From Lachnospiraceae bacterium (GTDB taxonomy: Bacteria > Bacillota > Clostridia > Lachnospirales > Lachnospiraceae): a stretch of DNA of 64,000 bases. The notes under the pieces are model-generated. The model had not been told where the DNA came from, ran no database searches, and saw only the letters and a program-made list of their open reading frames with translations. The position numbers and the translations under genes were made by a program. Shown here in pieces: positions 16,921 to 26,842 of this stretch. Each line of letters opens with the position of its first letter. Position 1 is the stretch's first letter. The stretch spans positions 1 to 64,000 of the forward strand of contig JAGBBW010000100.1 in NCBI GenBank assembly GCA_017938285.1, written 5' to 3'.

Positions 16921-17787
16921 TCAGAGTGCATCCAGTGCCAGTTGAAGACAACCAAGAATGCCCTGGTTGTCATTCAGGGAAGGTGGAACAATGTAGTTGT
17001 TCATATCCTCCAGCTGTTTTGTAGTAAGATATCCGTTCAGATAGGCTGTGGTTTTTTGGCGGATGAGTGGAAAAAGCTGCTCCTGGTGCATAACGCCGCC
17101 GCCAAGAACAATGCGTTCCGGGGATAATACCAGAATATAATTTACCAGTGCCTTTGCGATATATTCGGCTTCCAGTTCCCATACTTCCGGAATATCTTTC
17201 AGTGTAACTGCTTTTTGACCATACCGCCCTTCAATGGCAGGTCCGGCAGCCAGTCCTTCCAGACAGTTTTCATGGTAAGGACAGAACCCTTTATAAGAAT
17301 CAGCAGGGTTGCGGGCAAGCAGAATATGTCCGCCTTCCGGGTGGAGCATGCCATGGAGCAGCTGGCGGTTTACCATAACACCGACGCCGACGCCGGTACC
17401 GATGGTAATATAAATGCCGGTGCTGATATCTTTCATACAGCCAAAAACTGCTTCACCAAGGACAGCAGCATTAACATCGGTGTCAAATCCAATAGGAATG
17501 TGAAGGGCTTTCTGGAATTCGCCCATAAGATTGAAATTCTGCCAGCCGGGCTTTGGAGTCGTGGTAATGCAGCCATAGGTCGGGGAAGCAGGATGCAGGT
17601 CTGCGGGACCAAAGGTTCCGATGCCGAGGGCTTTGATATCATACTGCTGGAAGTATGCAGTCAGTTCCGGCATGTTTTTTTCCGGAGTGCTGGTTGGAAT
17701 GGAGATGCGGTCATAAATGGTTCCCGTTTCGTCACCAACGGCACAGACCATTTTGGTGCCGCCGGCTTCTAAAGCGCCTAATAACAT
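16921..17787 (-). CDS. ROK-family fructokinase
   Basis: The 288-residue sugar kinase starts MLLGALEAGGTKMVCAVGD, the ROK phosphate-binding loop, and has the zinc motif GFCPYHENCLEGLAAGPAIEGR that marks the fructokinase branch of the family (compare YdhR/GmuE of B. subtilis). The DTDVNAAVLGE segment and GTGVGVG are also typical. It phosphorylates fructose or a related hexose. The start at 17787 follows AGGAGGACACT; an upstream in-frame ATG at 17832 has no ribosome site. A TTGATT-N17-TATTAT promoter lies at 17877-17905 on the same strand, with a short hairpin in the leader. Confidence 0.9.
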   Translation of the reverse strand: MLLGALEAGGTKMVCAVGDETGTIYDRISIPTSTPEKNMPELTAYFQQYDIKALGIGTFGPADLHPASPTYGCITTTPKPGWQNFNLMGEFQKALHIPIGFDTDVNAAVLGEAVFGCMKDISTGIYITIGTGVGVGVMVNRQLLHGMLHPEGGHILLARNPADSYKGFCPYHENCLEGLAAGPAIEGRYGQKAVTLKDIPEVWELEAEYIAKALVNYILVLSPERIVLGGGVMHQEQLFPLIRQKTTAYLNGYLTTKQLEDMNNYIVPPSLNDNQGILGCLQLALDAL

Positions 17788-17876
17788 AGTGTCCTCCTGT
17801 TTTTCGGGATTCACAGTTTTGCAATTTCCCATAAAATAAAAATTCCGGACATAACCGGAACAGTTACCTCATATCT

Positions 17877-17905
17877 ATAATAAGGAAGTCCGGAAGCAAA
17901 ATCAA
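17877..17905 (-). promoter_or_regulatory. Sigma-A promoter for the ROK fructokinase gene
   Basis: On the minus strand: TTGATT, 17 bases, TATTAT. The leader can fold TTCCGGTTATGTCCGGAA. Confidence 0.6.
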
Positions 17906-18050
17906 GTCGGAAAAATTAGAAATCTACAGAAAGTTGTATGTTTTGTTTTTGAGGATTGACATTACAGAATTTGTGCAACTTCCACAAAAAAGATTATTTT
18001 TTGCAGTTATGTCGAAAAAAGAAGAAAAAGGATGAAAGTGAATCGAACTT

Positions 18051-18149
18051 TGTGGATAAATGTTTATTCACAGTCTGAATGTGGATAAATAAAGCCTGTA
18101 AAATAAGTTATACACAGAGTTATCCACATTATCCACAGGGTTATACACG
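18051..18149. promoter_or_regulatory. DnaA-box cluster (six perfect boxes plus one near match)
   Basis: Six exact matches to TTATNCACA fall in 87 bases: minus strand at 18051-18059 and 18080-18088 (both TTATCCACA), plus strand at 18064-18072 (TTATTCACA), 18108-18116 (TTATACACA), 18120-18128 and 18129-18137 (both TTATCCACA). A seventh, TTATACACG at 18141-18149, differs at the last base. The last four lie in tandem at about 9-12 base spacing. An AT-rich stretch of about 180 bases follows. dnaA and dnaN are not in the window. By comparison with B. subtilis, such clusters outside oriC bind DnaA and tune initiation; a true origin is the alternative reading. Confidence 0.85.
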
Positions 18150-18310
18150 GTATAGTGTGTGGAATACTTGTATGTCAAGTTCGAAAATTTGTTTTGGTAT
18201 TTCTGATAAAAGTGAGCAGAAATGACAAAAAACGAAATGTTGTACTTGACAATACAATTCGGGAAAATTATCACAATAAAAATTAAAATAACTGAAAAAT
18301 AAAATAATAG

Positions 18311-18339
18311 TTGCAAAATGTAAACACAAATGTTATACT
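18311..18339 (+). promoter_or_regulatory. Sigma-A promoter for hpf
   Basis: TTGCAA, 17 bases, TATACT; about 90 bases before the hpf start codon. Confidence 0.75.
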
Positions 18340-18431
18340 ATAAATGAACAGAAAGAAAAGCAGAATAAAAGATAACCGGTTTCGGTTAGTGCTTTCTGAG
18401 TTCGAAATTAGTAGCAAAGGAGCTGGTAACT

Positions 18432-18959
18432 ATGCGTTATATTATGTACGGAAAGAATATTGAGGTTACGGAGGGCTTAAAAACTGCGGTTGAAGAAAAA
18501 TTCAGTAAACTGTCCCGTTATTTTACGGAGGATACAGAAATTCATGTAACATTCTGTGTGGAAAAGGATGTTCAGAAAATAGAAGTTACAATTCCAATGA
18601 AGGGAAATATTGTCCGCGCCGAAGAAGAAAGTGCAGACATGTATGCTTCCATAGACATGGTGGAAGATACTATCGAGCGTCAGCTCAGAAAGTTCAAGAA
18701 TAAGCTGGTAGACAAAAAGCAGAACGCTATGAGCCTGTCCCAGGCATTTGCTGCAGAAGAGGCAGAAGAGGAGGAAGAAGTAAAGATTGTACGTACCAAG
18801 CGTTTTGCTGTGAAGCCGATGGATGTGGAAGAGGCCTGCATTCAGATGGAACTGTTAGGTCATAACTTCTTTGTTTTCCGCAATGCAGAAACAGACGAAG
18901 TAAATGTGGTATATAAGAGAAAAGGCGATACTTACGGCCTGATTGAACCAGAATACTAG
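18432..18959 (+). CDS. hpf: Long-form ribosome hibernation promoting factor
   Basis: The 175-residue protein has the N-terminal ribosome-binding domain (about residues 1-100) and, after a glutamate-rich linker, the C-terminal dimerisation domain (KRFAVKPMDVEEACIQMELLGHNFFVFRNAETDEVNVVYKRKGDTYGLIEP). The two-domain form joins two 70S ribosomes into inactive 100S dimers when growth stops. The order hpf-secA-prfB is the same in B. subtilis. AAAGGAG precedes the start. It has its own promoter and terminator. Confidence 0.95.
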   Translation: MRYIMYGKNIEVTEGLKTAVEEKFSKLSRYFTEDTEIHVTFCVEKDVQKIEVTIPMKGNIVRAEEESADMYASIDMVEDTIERQLRKFKNKLVDKKQNAMSLSQAFAAEEAEEEEEVKIVRTKRFAVKPMDVEEACIQMELLGHNFFVFRNAETDEVNVVYKRKGDTYGLIEPEY

Positions 18960-18987
18960 GATAATATTCGGAAATCCTTTCTTTGCG

Positions 18988-19018
18988 GGGGTGCTGTGGA
19001 AACAGCACCCCTTCTTCC
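18988..19018 (+). terminator. Rho-independent terminator after hpf
   Basis: A perfect 10-bp GC-rich stem (GGGGTGCTGT with ACAGCACCCC) closes on a GGAA tetraloop; the T-tract is short and broken. Confidence 0.8.
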
Positions 19019-19037
19019 ATTCCGGTTCATTTGTACT

Positions 19038-19060
19038 CTAAGGAAGCACGGATTAATTCA
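19038..19060 (-). repeat. Dispersed 22-bp intergenic repeat, copy 1 (inverted)
   Basis: On the minus strand this reads GAATTAATCCGTGCTTCCTTA, nearly the same as 28668-28690 and 33441-33462. Confidence 0.6.
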
Positions 19061-19083
19061 TATCTTGTTCATAAAAAATTCAG

Positions 19084-19112
19084 TTGATAACCTGCCCCGA
19101 AAATGGTACAAT
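19084..19112 (+). promoter_or_regulatory. Sigma-A promoter for secA
   Basis: TTGATA, 17 bases, TACAAT; about 95 bases upstream of the secA start. Confidence 0.65.
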
Positions 19113-19206
19113 AGGATAAATGTCAAAATAATAAACGCAGGGAAGGAAGACCTTTTCACCAAGGGAACCAGTTTCCGGCAGCAAATTGAAAGGGAATAAT
19201 TAAAAA

Positions 19207-21774
19207 ATGAGTATTGTAACGAAACTTTTTGGCACACACAGCGAAAGAGAGCTGAAGCGCATTATGCCGCTGGCAGATAAGGTCATGTCAATGGAGGAAG
19301 ACATGGCGGCACTGACGGACGAGCAGCTGAGAGGGAAAACACAGGAGTTTAAGGATCGTCTGGCAAAGGGCGAAACGCTGGATGATATTCTGGCAGAGGC
19401 GTATGCGGTTGTCCGTGAGGCAGCATGGCGTGCTATTGGTATGAAGCATTATAAAGTGCAGGTAATCGGTGGTATCATTCTTCACCAGGGACGTATTACC
19501 GAAATGAGAACCGGTGAAGGTAAGACACTGGTGGCGACCCTTCCATCTTACTTAAATGCCCTGACTGGAAAGGGTGTTCATGTTGTTACGGTAAATGATT
19601 ATCTGGCAAAGCGAGATGCAGAGTGGATGGGTGAAGTTCACCGTTTTCTTGGACTGACCGTTGGCTGTATTTTAAACAGCATGAACAATGATGAAAGAAG
19701 AGAGGCATATGCCTGTGACATTACGTATGCTACCAATAATGAACTTGGTTTCGATTACCTTCGTGACAACATGGTCATTTACAAAGAGCAGCTGGTTATG
19801 CGGGGACTTCCGTATGCCATCATTGACGAAGTAGACTCCATTTTAATTGATGAGGCCCGTACTCCGTTAATTATTTCCGGACAGAGCGGCAAGTCTACCA
19901 GATTATATGAAGCCTGTGATATTCTGGCAAGACAGCTGCACCGTGGTACAGAAAAGGAACTTTCCAAAATGGACCTTATCATGGGTGAGGCAAACCAGGA
20001 AACCGGGGACTTTATTGTAAATGAAAAGGACAAGAACGTAAATCTGACAGAAGAAGGTGTGGCAAAAGTAGAGCAGTTCTTCCAGATTGAAAATCTGGCA
20101 GATCCGGAAAATCTGGAAATCCAGCATAATATTATCCTGGCGCTTCGTGCCCATAACTTAATGTTCCGTGATAAAGATTATGTAGTAAAAGATGATGAAG
20201 TTCTTATCGTAGATGACTTCACCGGACGTATTATGCCGGGCCGCCGTTATTCCGATGGTCTGCATCAGGCAATTGAAGCCAAGGAACGTGTAAAGGTAAA
20301 GAGAGAAAGCAAGACGCTGGCTACCATCACCTTCCAGAATTTCTTTAACAAGTATGGCAAAAAGTGCGGTATGACCGGTACTGCTTTAACAGAAGAAAGA
20401 GAATTCCGTGAAATTTATGGTATGGACGTTATCGTGGTTCCAACGAACCTGCCGGTACAGCGTCAGGATTTAAATGATGCGGTTTATAAGACAAGAAGAG
20501 AAAAGCTGAATGCCATTGTGGCGGCAGTGGAAGAAGCACATGCAAAGAACCAGCCGGTTCTGGTTGGTACCATTACGATTGAAGCTTCGGAAGAACTGAG
20601 TGATATGCTCCGCAGACGGGGTATTCCGCATAAGGTGTTAAATGCAAAGTTCCATGAACAGGAAGCGGAAATTGTTGCGGATGCTGGTCAGCCGGGAGCG
20701 GTTACCATTGCTACCAACATGGCGGGCCGTGGTACGGATATCAAGCTTGGTGAAGGTGTCAAGGAAGTTGGCGGCTTAAAGATTATCGGTACAGAGCGCC
20801 ACGAATCCAGACGTATTGATAACCAGCTGCGTGGACGTGCCGGACGTCAGGGTGATCCAGGTGAATCCAGATTCTATATTTCCCTGGAGGATGACTTAAT
20901 GAGACTGTTCGGTTCCGAGCGTCTGATTAATATGTTTAATGCGCTTGGCATGCCGGAAGGCGAGGAGCTGCAGCACAAGATGTTAAGCAATGCCATTGAA
21001 ACGGCGCAGACCAAGATTGAAAACAATAACTTTGGTATCCGAAAGAACCTGCTGGAATACGATCAGGTCAACAACGAGCAGCGTGAAATTATTTATGGTG
21101 AGCGCCGCAAGGTGTTAAATGGCGACAATATGAGAAATTCCATCTTAAAGATGATTATGGAAGTAGTGGAAGGCTGTGTGGATACCTCCATCAGCGAAGA
21201 CCAGCTTCCGGAGGAATGGGATTTAGCGGAATTAAACAATCTGCTGCTTCCAATCGTTCCGATGAAGCCGGTTACTTTAAGTGAGGATGATGTAAAGCAC
21301 CTGACCAAAAAGGAACTGGTACAGCGCTTAAAGGAAGAGGCAGTTCATATGTACGAAGCCAAGGAAGCAGAGTTCCCGGAGAAGGAACAGCTGCGTGAAG
21401 TAGAGCGTGTGCTTCTGCTTCGTGTCATTGACCGTAAGTGGATGGATCACATCGATGATATGGACCAGCTGCGCCAGGGTATCGGTTTACAGGCATACGG
21501 ACAGAAGAATCCGCTGACCGAGTACAAGATGATGGGTTACGATATGTTCAGCGACATGGAAGCAGCCATTGCAGAGGATACGGTAAAGGCTCTTATGCAT
21601 GTCCGTATTGAGCAGAAGGTAGAGCGTGAAGAAGTTGCCAAGGTAACCGGCACAAACCGTGATGATTCTGCAGTGAAGGCTCCGGTAAAGCGTACAGTAA
21701 AGAAGATTATGCCGAATGACCTTTGTCCATGCGGCAGCGGCAAGAAGTATAAGTTCTGCTGCGGACGTTCATAA
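19207..21774 (+). CDS. secA: Preprotein translocase ATPase SecA
   Basis: The 855-residue motor protein has Walker A ([15 protein letters not shown]), the [19 protein letters not shown] motif, TGTALTE, the [15 protein letters not shown] motif IV/V region and [27 protein letters not shown]. The C-terminal SEC-C zinc motif ([13 protein letters not shown]) is intact. SecA pushes unfolded secretory proteins through SecYEG with ATP. The length is usual. The start codon has only a weak ribosome site (AAAGGGAATAATTAAAA), but the N terminus aligns with the family. Confidence 0.98.
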   Translation: MSIVTKLFGTHSERELKRIMPLADKVMSMEEDMAALTDEQLRGKTQEFKDRLAKGETLDDILAEAYAVVREAAWRAIGMKHYKVQVIGGIILHQGRITEMRTGEGKTLVATLPSYLNALTGKGVHVVTVNDYLAKRDAEWMGEVHRFLGLTVGCILNSMNNDERREAYACDITYATNNELGFDYLRDNMVIYKEQLVMRGLPYAIIDEVDSILIDEARTPLIISGQSGKSTRLYEACDILARQLHRGTEKELSKMDLIMGEANQETGDFIVNEKDKNVNLTEEGVAKVEQFFQIENLADPENLEIQHNIILALRAHNLMFRDKDYVVKDDEVLIVDDFTGRIMPGRRYSDGLHQAIEAKERVKVKRESKTLATITFQNFFNKYGKKCGMTGTALTEEREFREIYGMDVIVVPTNLPVQRQDLNDAVYKTRREKLNAIVAAVEEAHAKNQPVLVGTITIEASEELSDMLRRRGIPHKVLNAKFHEQEAEIVADAGQPGAVTIATNMAGRGTDIKLGEGVKEVGGLKIIGTERHESRRIDNQLRGRAGRQGDPGESRFYISLEDDLMRLFGSERLINMFNALGMPEGEELQHKMLSNAIETAQTKIENNNFGIRKNLLEYDQVNNEQREIIYGERRKVLNGDNMRNSILKMIMEVVEGCVDTSISEDQLPEEWDLAELNNLLLPIVPMKPVTLSEDDVKHLTKKELVQRLKEEAVHMYEAKEAEFPEKEQLREVERVLLLRVIDRKWMDHIDDMDQLRQGIGLQAYGQKNPLTEYKMMGYDMFSDMEAAIAEDTVKALMHVRIEQKVEREEVAKVTGTNRDDSAVKAPVKRTVKKIMPNDLCPCGSGKKYKFCCGRS

Positions 21775-21797
21775 AAGGAATAAGTTCTGCTGAAGTA

Positions 21798-21847
21798 AAA
21801 AAGCGGGTAGTTGTATCATGAATTCTTCATACATCTATCCGCTTTTG
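21798..21847 (+). terminator. Rho-independent terminator after secA
   Basis: AAAAGCGGGTAG pairs with CTATCCGCTTTT, with an inner stem TGTATCATGAA/TTCATACA. Confidence 0.85.
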
Positions 21848-21970
21848 TATGTGCGGCGGGTAAAAAAACAGGAAGGAAAAAATCCGCATTCGTAAAACCT
21901 GCCAGCAGTCCGTATATATAGCAGATAAGGCTGAATAGTTACAATTTGCAAAAATAAAGTTCAAATTATC

Positions 21971-21999
21971 TTTACAACGACCCAAGTTAAAGCTATAAT
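21971..21999 (+). promoter_or_regulatory. Sigma-A promoter for prfB
   Basis: TTTACA, 17 bases, TATAAT; 44 bases before the prfB start codon. Confidence 0.7.
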
Positions 22000-22042
22000 T
22001 ATAGTATTAGTACAGAGTTTTTATAGAAAGAAGGTGACAGGG

Positions 22043-23156
22043 TTGGTTGAGTTAGACCAGTTTAAATTTACATTAAATACTTACCGCGAGCCTTTAGTCG
22101 AAGTGGGGGATTCACTTTGACCTCACTAACAAGAGGGAAAAGGTAGAAGAAATAGAGGCCATCATGCAGGCTCCGGATTTCTGGGACAATATGGAAAAGG
22201 CCCAGGGGTATGTCAAAGAGCTGAATACGTTGAAAAACGTGCTTGCTGACTACAAAGAACTGGAAACCCAGTTTGATGATGTTGAGGTTCTTCTGGAAAT
22301 GGGGTATGAGTCAGAAGATCCGGAGATAATTCCAGAGGTAAAGGAAGCACTGGACACGTTTGTGGAGCATTTTGAAAGTCTTCGTCTGTCCACACTGTTG
22401 TCTGGTGAGTATGACAAAAATAATGCAATTCTGACGTTGCATGCAGGAGCAGGCGGTACAGAAAGCTGTGACTGGGCTTCCATGCTGTGCCGTATGTATC
22501 AGCGTTACGCAGAAAAGAATGGTTTTACTACAGAAATGATTGATTTTCTGGATGGTGACGAAGCAGGATTTAAGTCGGTTACCCTGGAAATCAAGGGGGG
22601 AAATGCTTACGGCTATTTAAAATCTGAAAAGGGTGTACACCGTCTCGTCCGTATTTCTCCGTTTAATGCAGCAGGAAAACGGCAGACTTCTTTTGTATCC
22701 TGTGATGTTATGCCGGATATAGAAGATGATGTGGATATCGAAATTAATGAAGAAGATTTAAGAATTGATACGTACCGTTCCAGCGGTGCCGGTGGACAGC
22801 ATGTCAACAAGACCTCTTCTGCCATCCGTATTACCCACATTCCAACCGGAATTGTGGTACAGTGCCAGAACGAACGGTCCCAGTTCCAGAATAAAGATAA
22901 GGCAATGCAGATGTTAAAGGCAAAGCTTTATCTGTTAAAACAGGAAGAAAATGCGGCTTTGGCTGCCGGTATCCGTGGTGAAGTCCGTGATATCAATTTT
23001 GGTAATCAGATTCGTTCTTATGTATTACAGCCGTATACAATGGTGAAAGACCACAGAACGGACTGCGAAGTCGGCAATGCCGGTGCAGTGCTGGACGGTG
23101 GACTGCAGCCGTTTATAAATGCCTATCTGAAGTGGCAGGCAACCACACAAAAATAA
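22043..23156 (+). CDS. prfB: Peptide chain release factor 2, made by programmed +1 frameshift
   Basis: The full protein (about 370 residues) is split over two frames. The first 25 codons start at TTG 22043 (MVELDQFKFTLNTY...) and end at TGA 22118-22120; after a +1 slip on CTT-T, reading goes on from GAC 22119 (DLTNKREKVEEIEAIMQ) to 23156. The SPF tripeptide that reads UGA/UAA (RISPFNAAG) and the GGQ hydrolysis motif (SSGAGGQHVNKTSSAIR) are present. RF2 regulates itself: low RF2 slows termination at the early UGA and raises frameshifting. A caller that ignores the shift would start the gene at 22164 and lose about 40 residues. Confidence 0.96.
22102..22121 (+). other. RF2 programmed frameshift site
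   Basis: The stretch GTGGGGGATTCACTTTGAC contains an internal Shine-Dalgarno-like GGGGG, the slippery CTT codon and the in-frame TGA followed by C. The G-run lies 5 bases before CTT, a little further than the 3 bases in the E. coli site. Confidence 0.93.
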
Positions 23157-23173
23157 ATTGGAGGAGGGTTACT

Positions 23174-23632
23174 ATGGCAACACAGCAGATTATTTTTAAG
23201 GTGAATGAAGGAGAATATGGTCTGGATGTATCCCAGGTAAATGCGATTGAGACACTGAGCGATGTTGTTCCGGTGCCAAATGCAGCAAACCACATTCTTG
23301 GAATTATGAACCTTCGTGGTGAAGTATTGCCGGTTTACAGTCTTAGAACCAAGTTCAGTCTGCAGGAAATTCCAGTAAATGAGCAGACGAAAATTATTGT
23401 AACAAAGAGCAATGGTGTTACCATTGCATTCAAAGTAGATGAAGTAAAAGAGATTATTGAATGTGAAGATGCGAAGCTGGCTGACTTTCCGTCCATTGCA
23501 AGGACACCGGAAACGGCATATGTGGATAAAGTAGTAAACCATAATGGACGTCTGATTCTGCTTTTAAATCAGGACAAATTGTTAAAGGAAAGCGAAGCTG
23601 AAGCAATTTCACAGCTGGTCAGTGACATGTAA
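23174..23632 (+). CDS. cheW: Chemotaxis coupling protein CheW
   Basis: The 152-residue protein is a single CheW domain: IIFKVNEGEYGLDVSQVNAIE, the VPVPNAANHILGIMNLRGEVLPVYSLR core and NHNGRLILLLNQDKLL are family hallmarks. CheW links methyl-accepting receptors to the CheA kinase. The start follows GGAGGAGGGTTACT, an ideal ribosome site; the gene lies 17 bases after prfB and is likely co-transcribed. No cheA or receptor gene lies in the window, so the main chemotaxis cluster must be elsewhere. Confidence 0.95.
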   Translation: MATQQIIFKVNEGEYGLDVSQVNAIETLSDVVPVPNAANHILGIMNLRGEVLPVYSLRTKFSLQEIPVNEQTKIIVTKSNGVTIAFKVDEVKEIIECEDAKLADFPSIARTPETAYVDKVVNHNGRLILLLNQDKLLKESEAEAISQLVSDM

Positions 23633-24009
23633 ATTTCAGAATAGCTGCCGGTTATGCGGTGGTTCAGAAGGTGTTCCGGAAGGATGATACCAGAATCTGT
23701 GTTACAGGAATGCACTGCGGGGCAGTCTGTGGTGAAATTCCTGTAAGGCAGTGGACTGGTACATAAAAACGTGTGCGGACACGCCTGGCGTGTTGTGTAC
23801 AAATAACGGGTTGTTCCGGAATGCAGTTCTGAGGCATTCCAAAATAGTGGAGGAGTTTGGAGAAGTATTCTGAATTTTATAGGTAATAAAGTAACTGGGA
23901 AGCAATGAATTTTCAAACACGCTCTGGAACAGTTACAGGATAAAATGAGTGAGAATACCGGCTCATGCAGGATATGGGTCGTATATTCAGAAATCAGGAG
24001 GAATTGAAA
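23633..24009 (+). other. Structured 377-bp leader region upstream of the FGGY kinase; no gene
   Basis: Several hairpins can be drawn: CAGGAAT/ATTCCTG (about 23707-23746) enclosing CACTGC/GCAGT, and GGAATGC/GCATTCC near 23818-23840. GTAACTG at 23891 faces CAGTTAC at 23930. No coding frame is convincing and no known riboswitch class fits throughout. The region may be an unrecognised structured leader or decayed repeat sequence. Confidence 0.3.
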
Positions 24010-25608
24010 ATGGAGAATTTAGCAGCAAAAGAGGCTATCCGCAGTGGAAAGACCTACCTTGGAATCGAGCTTGGTTCCACAAGAATTAAGGCAGTGCTGA
24101 TTGGTGATGATTATATTCCAATGGCATCCGGCAGCCACGAATGGGAAAATAAGTTGGTGGACAACATCTGGACGTACTCTTTAGAGGATATCTGGGGCGG
24201 CATTCAGGATTGTTATAAAGATCTGGCAAAAGATGTTAAGGCAAAGTATGACGAAGAATTAACTACGTTTGGTGGTATCGGTTTTTCCGCCATGATGCAT
24301 GGTTACATGGTATTTGACAAGGCTGGTAAGCTTCTGGTTCCTTTCCGTACCTGGAGAAACACCATCACAGGAGAAGCTTCCGATGTGCTCAGCGAATTAT
24401 TCCAGTACAATATTCCGCAGCGTTGGAGCATTGCCCACCTGTATCAGGCAATTTTAAAGGGCGAAAAGCATGTGCCAGACATTGATTACATGACTACCCT
24501 GGAAGGTTATGTTCACTGGATGCTGACTGGCGAACGTATCCTTGGTATCGGTGACTGTGCCGGTATGTTCCCAATTGATGGCGAAACAAAGGATTACAAC
24601 CAGAAGATGGTAGACCAGTTTGACGCTTTGGTTGCAGACAAGAACTTCCCATGGAAGCTCCGCGACATTATGCCAAAGATTGGTTATGCCGGTGACAAGG
24701 CTGGTGTGCTGACCGCAGAAGGTGCCAAGCTTCTTGACCCAAGCGGCAAGCTCCAGGCTGGTATTCCAATGTGTCCTCCGGAAGGTGACGCAGGCACCGG
24801 TATGGTTGCTACCAACAGCGTAGGCAAGAGAACCTGTAACGTATCCGCAGGTACCAGTGTATTCGCTATGGTTGTATTAGAAAAAGATTTAACAAAGTTA
24901 CATAGAGAAATTGATATGGTAACAACTCCGGACGGAGCTCCGGTTGCCATGGTTCACTGCAACAACTGTACTTCTGACTTAAATGCATGGGTTGGTCTGT
25001 TCGAACAGTTCCTTGGTGCGATGAACGTTACCGTAGATAAGAATAAGTTATACGAGACTCTGTACAAGGAAGCTCTTAAGGCTGACACCGACTGCGGTAA
25101 CCTCGTGGCTTACAACTATTTCTCCGGTGAGCATATTACACACTTTGAAGAAGGCCGTCCGTTATTTGTCCGTATGCCTGATTCCAAGTTCAGTCTTGCA
25201 AACTTCATGAGAACCCATCTGTTCACAGCAATGGGTGCTTTAAAGATTGGTATGGATATTCTGAAGGAAGAAAATGTTGCTCTTGACCAGGTAGTTGGTC
25301 ATGGTGGTCTGTTCAAGACAGAAGAAGTTGGCCAGCGTTTCATGGCAGCAGCTATGGGCGCACCGGTTACTGTAATGGAAACAGCAGGTGAAGGCGGTGC
25401 CTGGGGCTGTGCACTGTTAGCTTCCTACATGCAGAATAAGGCAGAGGGTGAAACTCTGGCCCAGTTCCTGGCAAATAAGGTATTCGCAGGTGCGAAGGGT
25501 ATTACTCTGGCTCCAAAGGCTGAGGATGTGGAAAGCTTTGAATGCTTCATGAAGGGTTACCGTAATGGTCTTGGCATTGAAGCAAAGGCTGTGGAATTAC
25601 ATAGATAA
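24010..25608 (+). CDS. FGGY-family carbohydrate kinase (pentulose kinase type)
   Basis: The 532-residue kinase has the N-terminal phosphate loop ([19 protein letters not shown]), a [13 protein letters not shown] substrate segment, the central [27 protein letters not shown] phosphate-2 motif and the C-terminal [15 protein letters not shown]. This fold phosphorylates pentuloses or hexuloses. Because L-ribulose-5-phosphate 4-epimerase follows, L-ribulose or L-xylulose is the most likely substrate. The start is ATG 24010 behind CAGGAGGAATTGAAA. Codon use is highly biased, which suggests strong expression on the right sugar. Confidence 0.85.
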   Translation: MENLAAKEAIRSGKTYLGIELGSTRIKAVLIGDDYIPMASGSHEWENKLVDNIWTYSLEDIWGGIQDCYKDLAKDVKAKYDEELTTFGGIGFSAMMHGYMVFDKAGKLLVPFRTWRNTITGEASDVLSELFQYNIPQRWSIAHLYQAILKGEKHVPDIDYMTTLEGYVHWMLTGERILGIGDCAGMFPIDGETKDYNQKMVDQFDALVADKNFPWKLRDIMPKIGYAGDKAGVLTAEGAKLLDPSGKLQAGIPMCPPEGDAGTGMVATNSVGKRTCNVSAGTSVFAMVVLEKDLTKLHREIDMVTTPDGAPVAMVHCNNCTSDLNAWVGLFEQFLGAMNVTVDKNKLYETLYKEALKADTDCGNLVAYNYFSGEHITHFEEGRPLFVRMPDSKFSLANFMRTHLFTAMGALKIGMDILKEENVALDQVVGHGGLFKTEEVGQRFMAAAMGAPVTVMETAGEGGAWGCALLASYMQNKAEGETLAQFLANKVFAGAKGITLAPKAEDVESFECFMKGYRNGLGIEAKAVELHR

Positions 25609-25629
25609 TTTTTGATGTTGCATCTCCGG

Positions 25630-25865
25630 GAATTTGCCTGCTTTTCTTTTTTACTTACAGCACTGTTGCGAAACTATGATTTTTATAGTATTTTGCATAC
25701 AGACAGTGTGATGTGACGCAACCGGATTAGATTCGCCATCCATGGCTCAGCTAATCCTTCCACCGACGTCCATGTCGGTGGATTGCTGTGGTTTGAGCAA
25801 AATACTTAAAAATCTATAGTTTCTTCACTATATGCAGTAAGTGAAAAAGAAAAGCAGGCAAATTC
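25630..25865. mobile_element. MITE-like long inverted-repeat element (236 bp)
   Basis: The ends read GAATTTGCCTGCTTTTCTT and its near-perfect reverse complement; the imperfect arms run about 65 bases each (25630-25697 and 25797-25865). The middle holds GGATTAG/CTAATCC and a perfect CCACCGAC/GTCGGTGG hairpin. There is no coding frame. The shape is that of a miniature inverted-repeat element, though I cannot define a target-site duplication. It fills most of the gap between the kinase and araD, so it could also act as a terminator or processing hairpin. Confidence 0.6.
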
Positions 25866-26000
25866 AGCGAAGATTGTGGAATGGCAAAGAAAATCAGCAC
25901 AAAAATTATTTGGAAATTCCTAAAAAAAGAACCTGAGTAATCATTCAGTACAGAATGAAGTGATTTTTTAAGAGAGTATAGAGCAGGGAGGATACATATC

Positions 26001-26696
26001 ATGTTAGAACAATTAAAGAAAGAAGTTTACGAAGCAAACATGGAGCTTCCAAAGAGAGGCTTAGTTACTTATACATGGGGCAACGTTAGTGGTATCGACC
26101 GTGAGTCCGGCTTATTTGTTATCAAGCCAAGCGGCGTGGAATACGAGAAGCTGAGTCCGGAAGATATGGTAGTGGTTGACTTAGAGGGCAAGGTTGTGGA
26201 AGGCAAGTACCGTCCATCCTCTGACACAGCAACCCATATCGAGCTGTACAAGAAGTATCCGGAAATCGGTGGTGTGGTTCATACCCACTCTGCATGGGCT
26301 ACTTCCTGGGCACAGGCAGCAAGAGAAATCCCTTGCTATGGTACTACACATGCGGACTACTTCTACGGCACCATTCCTTGTGCAAGAAATTTAACCAAGG
26401 AAGAAATCGACGCTGGTTATGAAAAGAACACTGGAACCGTAATTATCGAGACTTTTGAAAATGCAGGCATTAATCCAATGCATACACCTGGCGTTCTTTG
26501 TGCAAACCATGGTCCATTCACCTGGGGTAAGGATGCCCACGAAGCAGTACACAATTCCGTAGTACTGGAAGAGGTGGCAAAGATGGCAGCAAGAGCAGAA
26601 GAAATCAATCCAAAGCTGAAAACTGCTCCACAGGAAATGCAGGATAAGCATTTCTTCCGTAAGCATGGTGCAAATGCTTATTACGGACAGAACTAA
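26001..26696 (+). CDS. araD: L-ribulose-5-phosphate 4-epimerase
   Basis: The 231-residue class II aldolase-fold enzyme has GNVSGIDRE, the zinc-binding [21 protein letters not shown] and the [26 protein letters not shown] motif, all standard for AraD/SgaE. It converts L-ribulose 5-phosphate to D-xylulose 5-phosphate, feeding the pentose phosphate pathway. It pairs naturally with the upstream FGGY kinase, though a repeat element separates them. GGGAGGATACATATC gives a good ribosome site. A terminator follows at once. Confidence 0.93.
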   Translation: MLEQLKKEVYEANMELPKRGLVTYTWGNVSGIDRESGLFVIKPSGVEYEKLSPEDMVVVDLEGKVVEGKYRPSSDTATHIELYKKYPEIGGVVHTHSAWATSWAQAAREIPCYGTTHADYFYGTIPCARNLTKEEIDAGYEKNTGTVIIETFENAGINPMHTPGVLCANHGPFTWGKDAHEAVHNSVVLEEVAKMAARAEEINPKLKTAPQEMQDKHFFRKHGANAYYGQN

Positions 26697-26709
26697 ATAG
26701 TAAATTTTC

Positions 26710-26757
26710 AAGGACTGTTACAACGTTATCCGGAAGGAGGTTGTAACGGTCCTTTTT
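26710..26757 (+). terminator. Rho-independent terminator after araD
   Basis: AAGGACTGTTACAAC pairs with GTTGTAACGGTCCTT and is followed by TTTTT. Confidence 0.9.
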
Positions 26758-26807
26758 ATTATACAGGAAAGTGCGTCCTGCGACATGAAACCTGGAAGAA
26801 TAGCAAA

Positions 26808-26842
26808 ATGTTAATATTTCTTTAACATTCGAATGTTATAAT
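26808..26842 (+). promoter_or_regulatory. Probable promoter and operator of the two-component operon
   Basis: AATGTTAA and TTAACATT form an inverted repeat (26808-26829), with another AATGTT just before TATAAT at 26837-26842. The -35 is poor, which fits a promoter activated by its own response regulator. Confidence 0.4.

Noticed and set aside
18051..18149. CRISPR array
   Set aside because: The repeated TTATCCACA units are 9 bases, on both strands and unevenly spaced, which fits DnaA boxes. No CRISPR-like repeat-spacer array was seen anywhere in the window.
23700..23790. Cobalamin riboswitch
   Set aside because: GGTGAAATTCCTG resembles part of the core, but the conserved GCCACTG context and the remaining helices do not fit, and the downstream gene is a sugar kinase.
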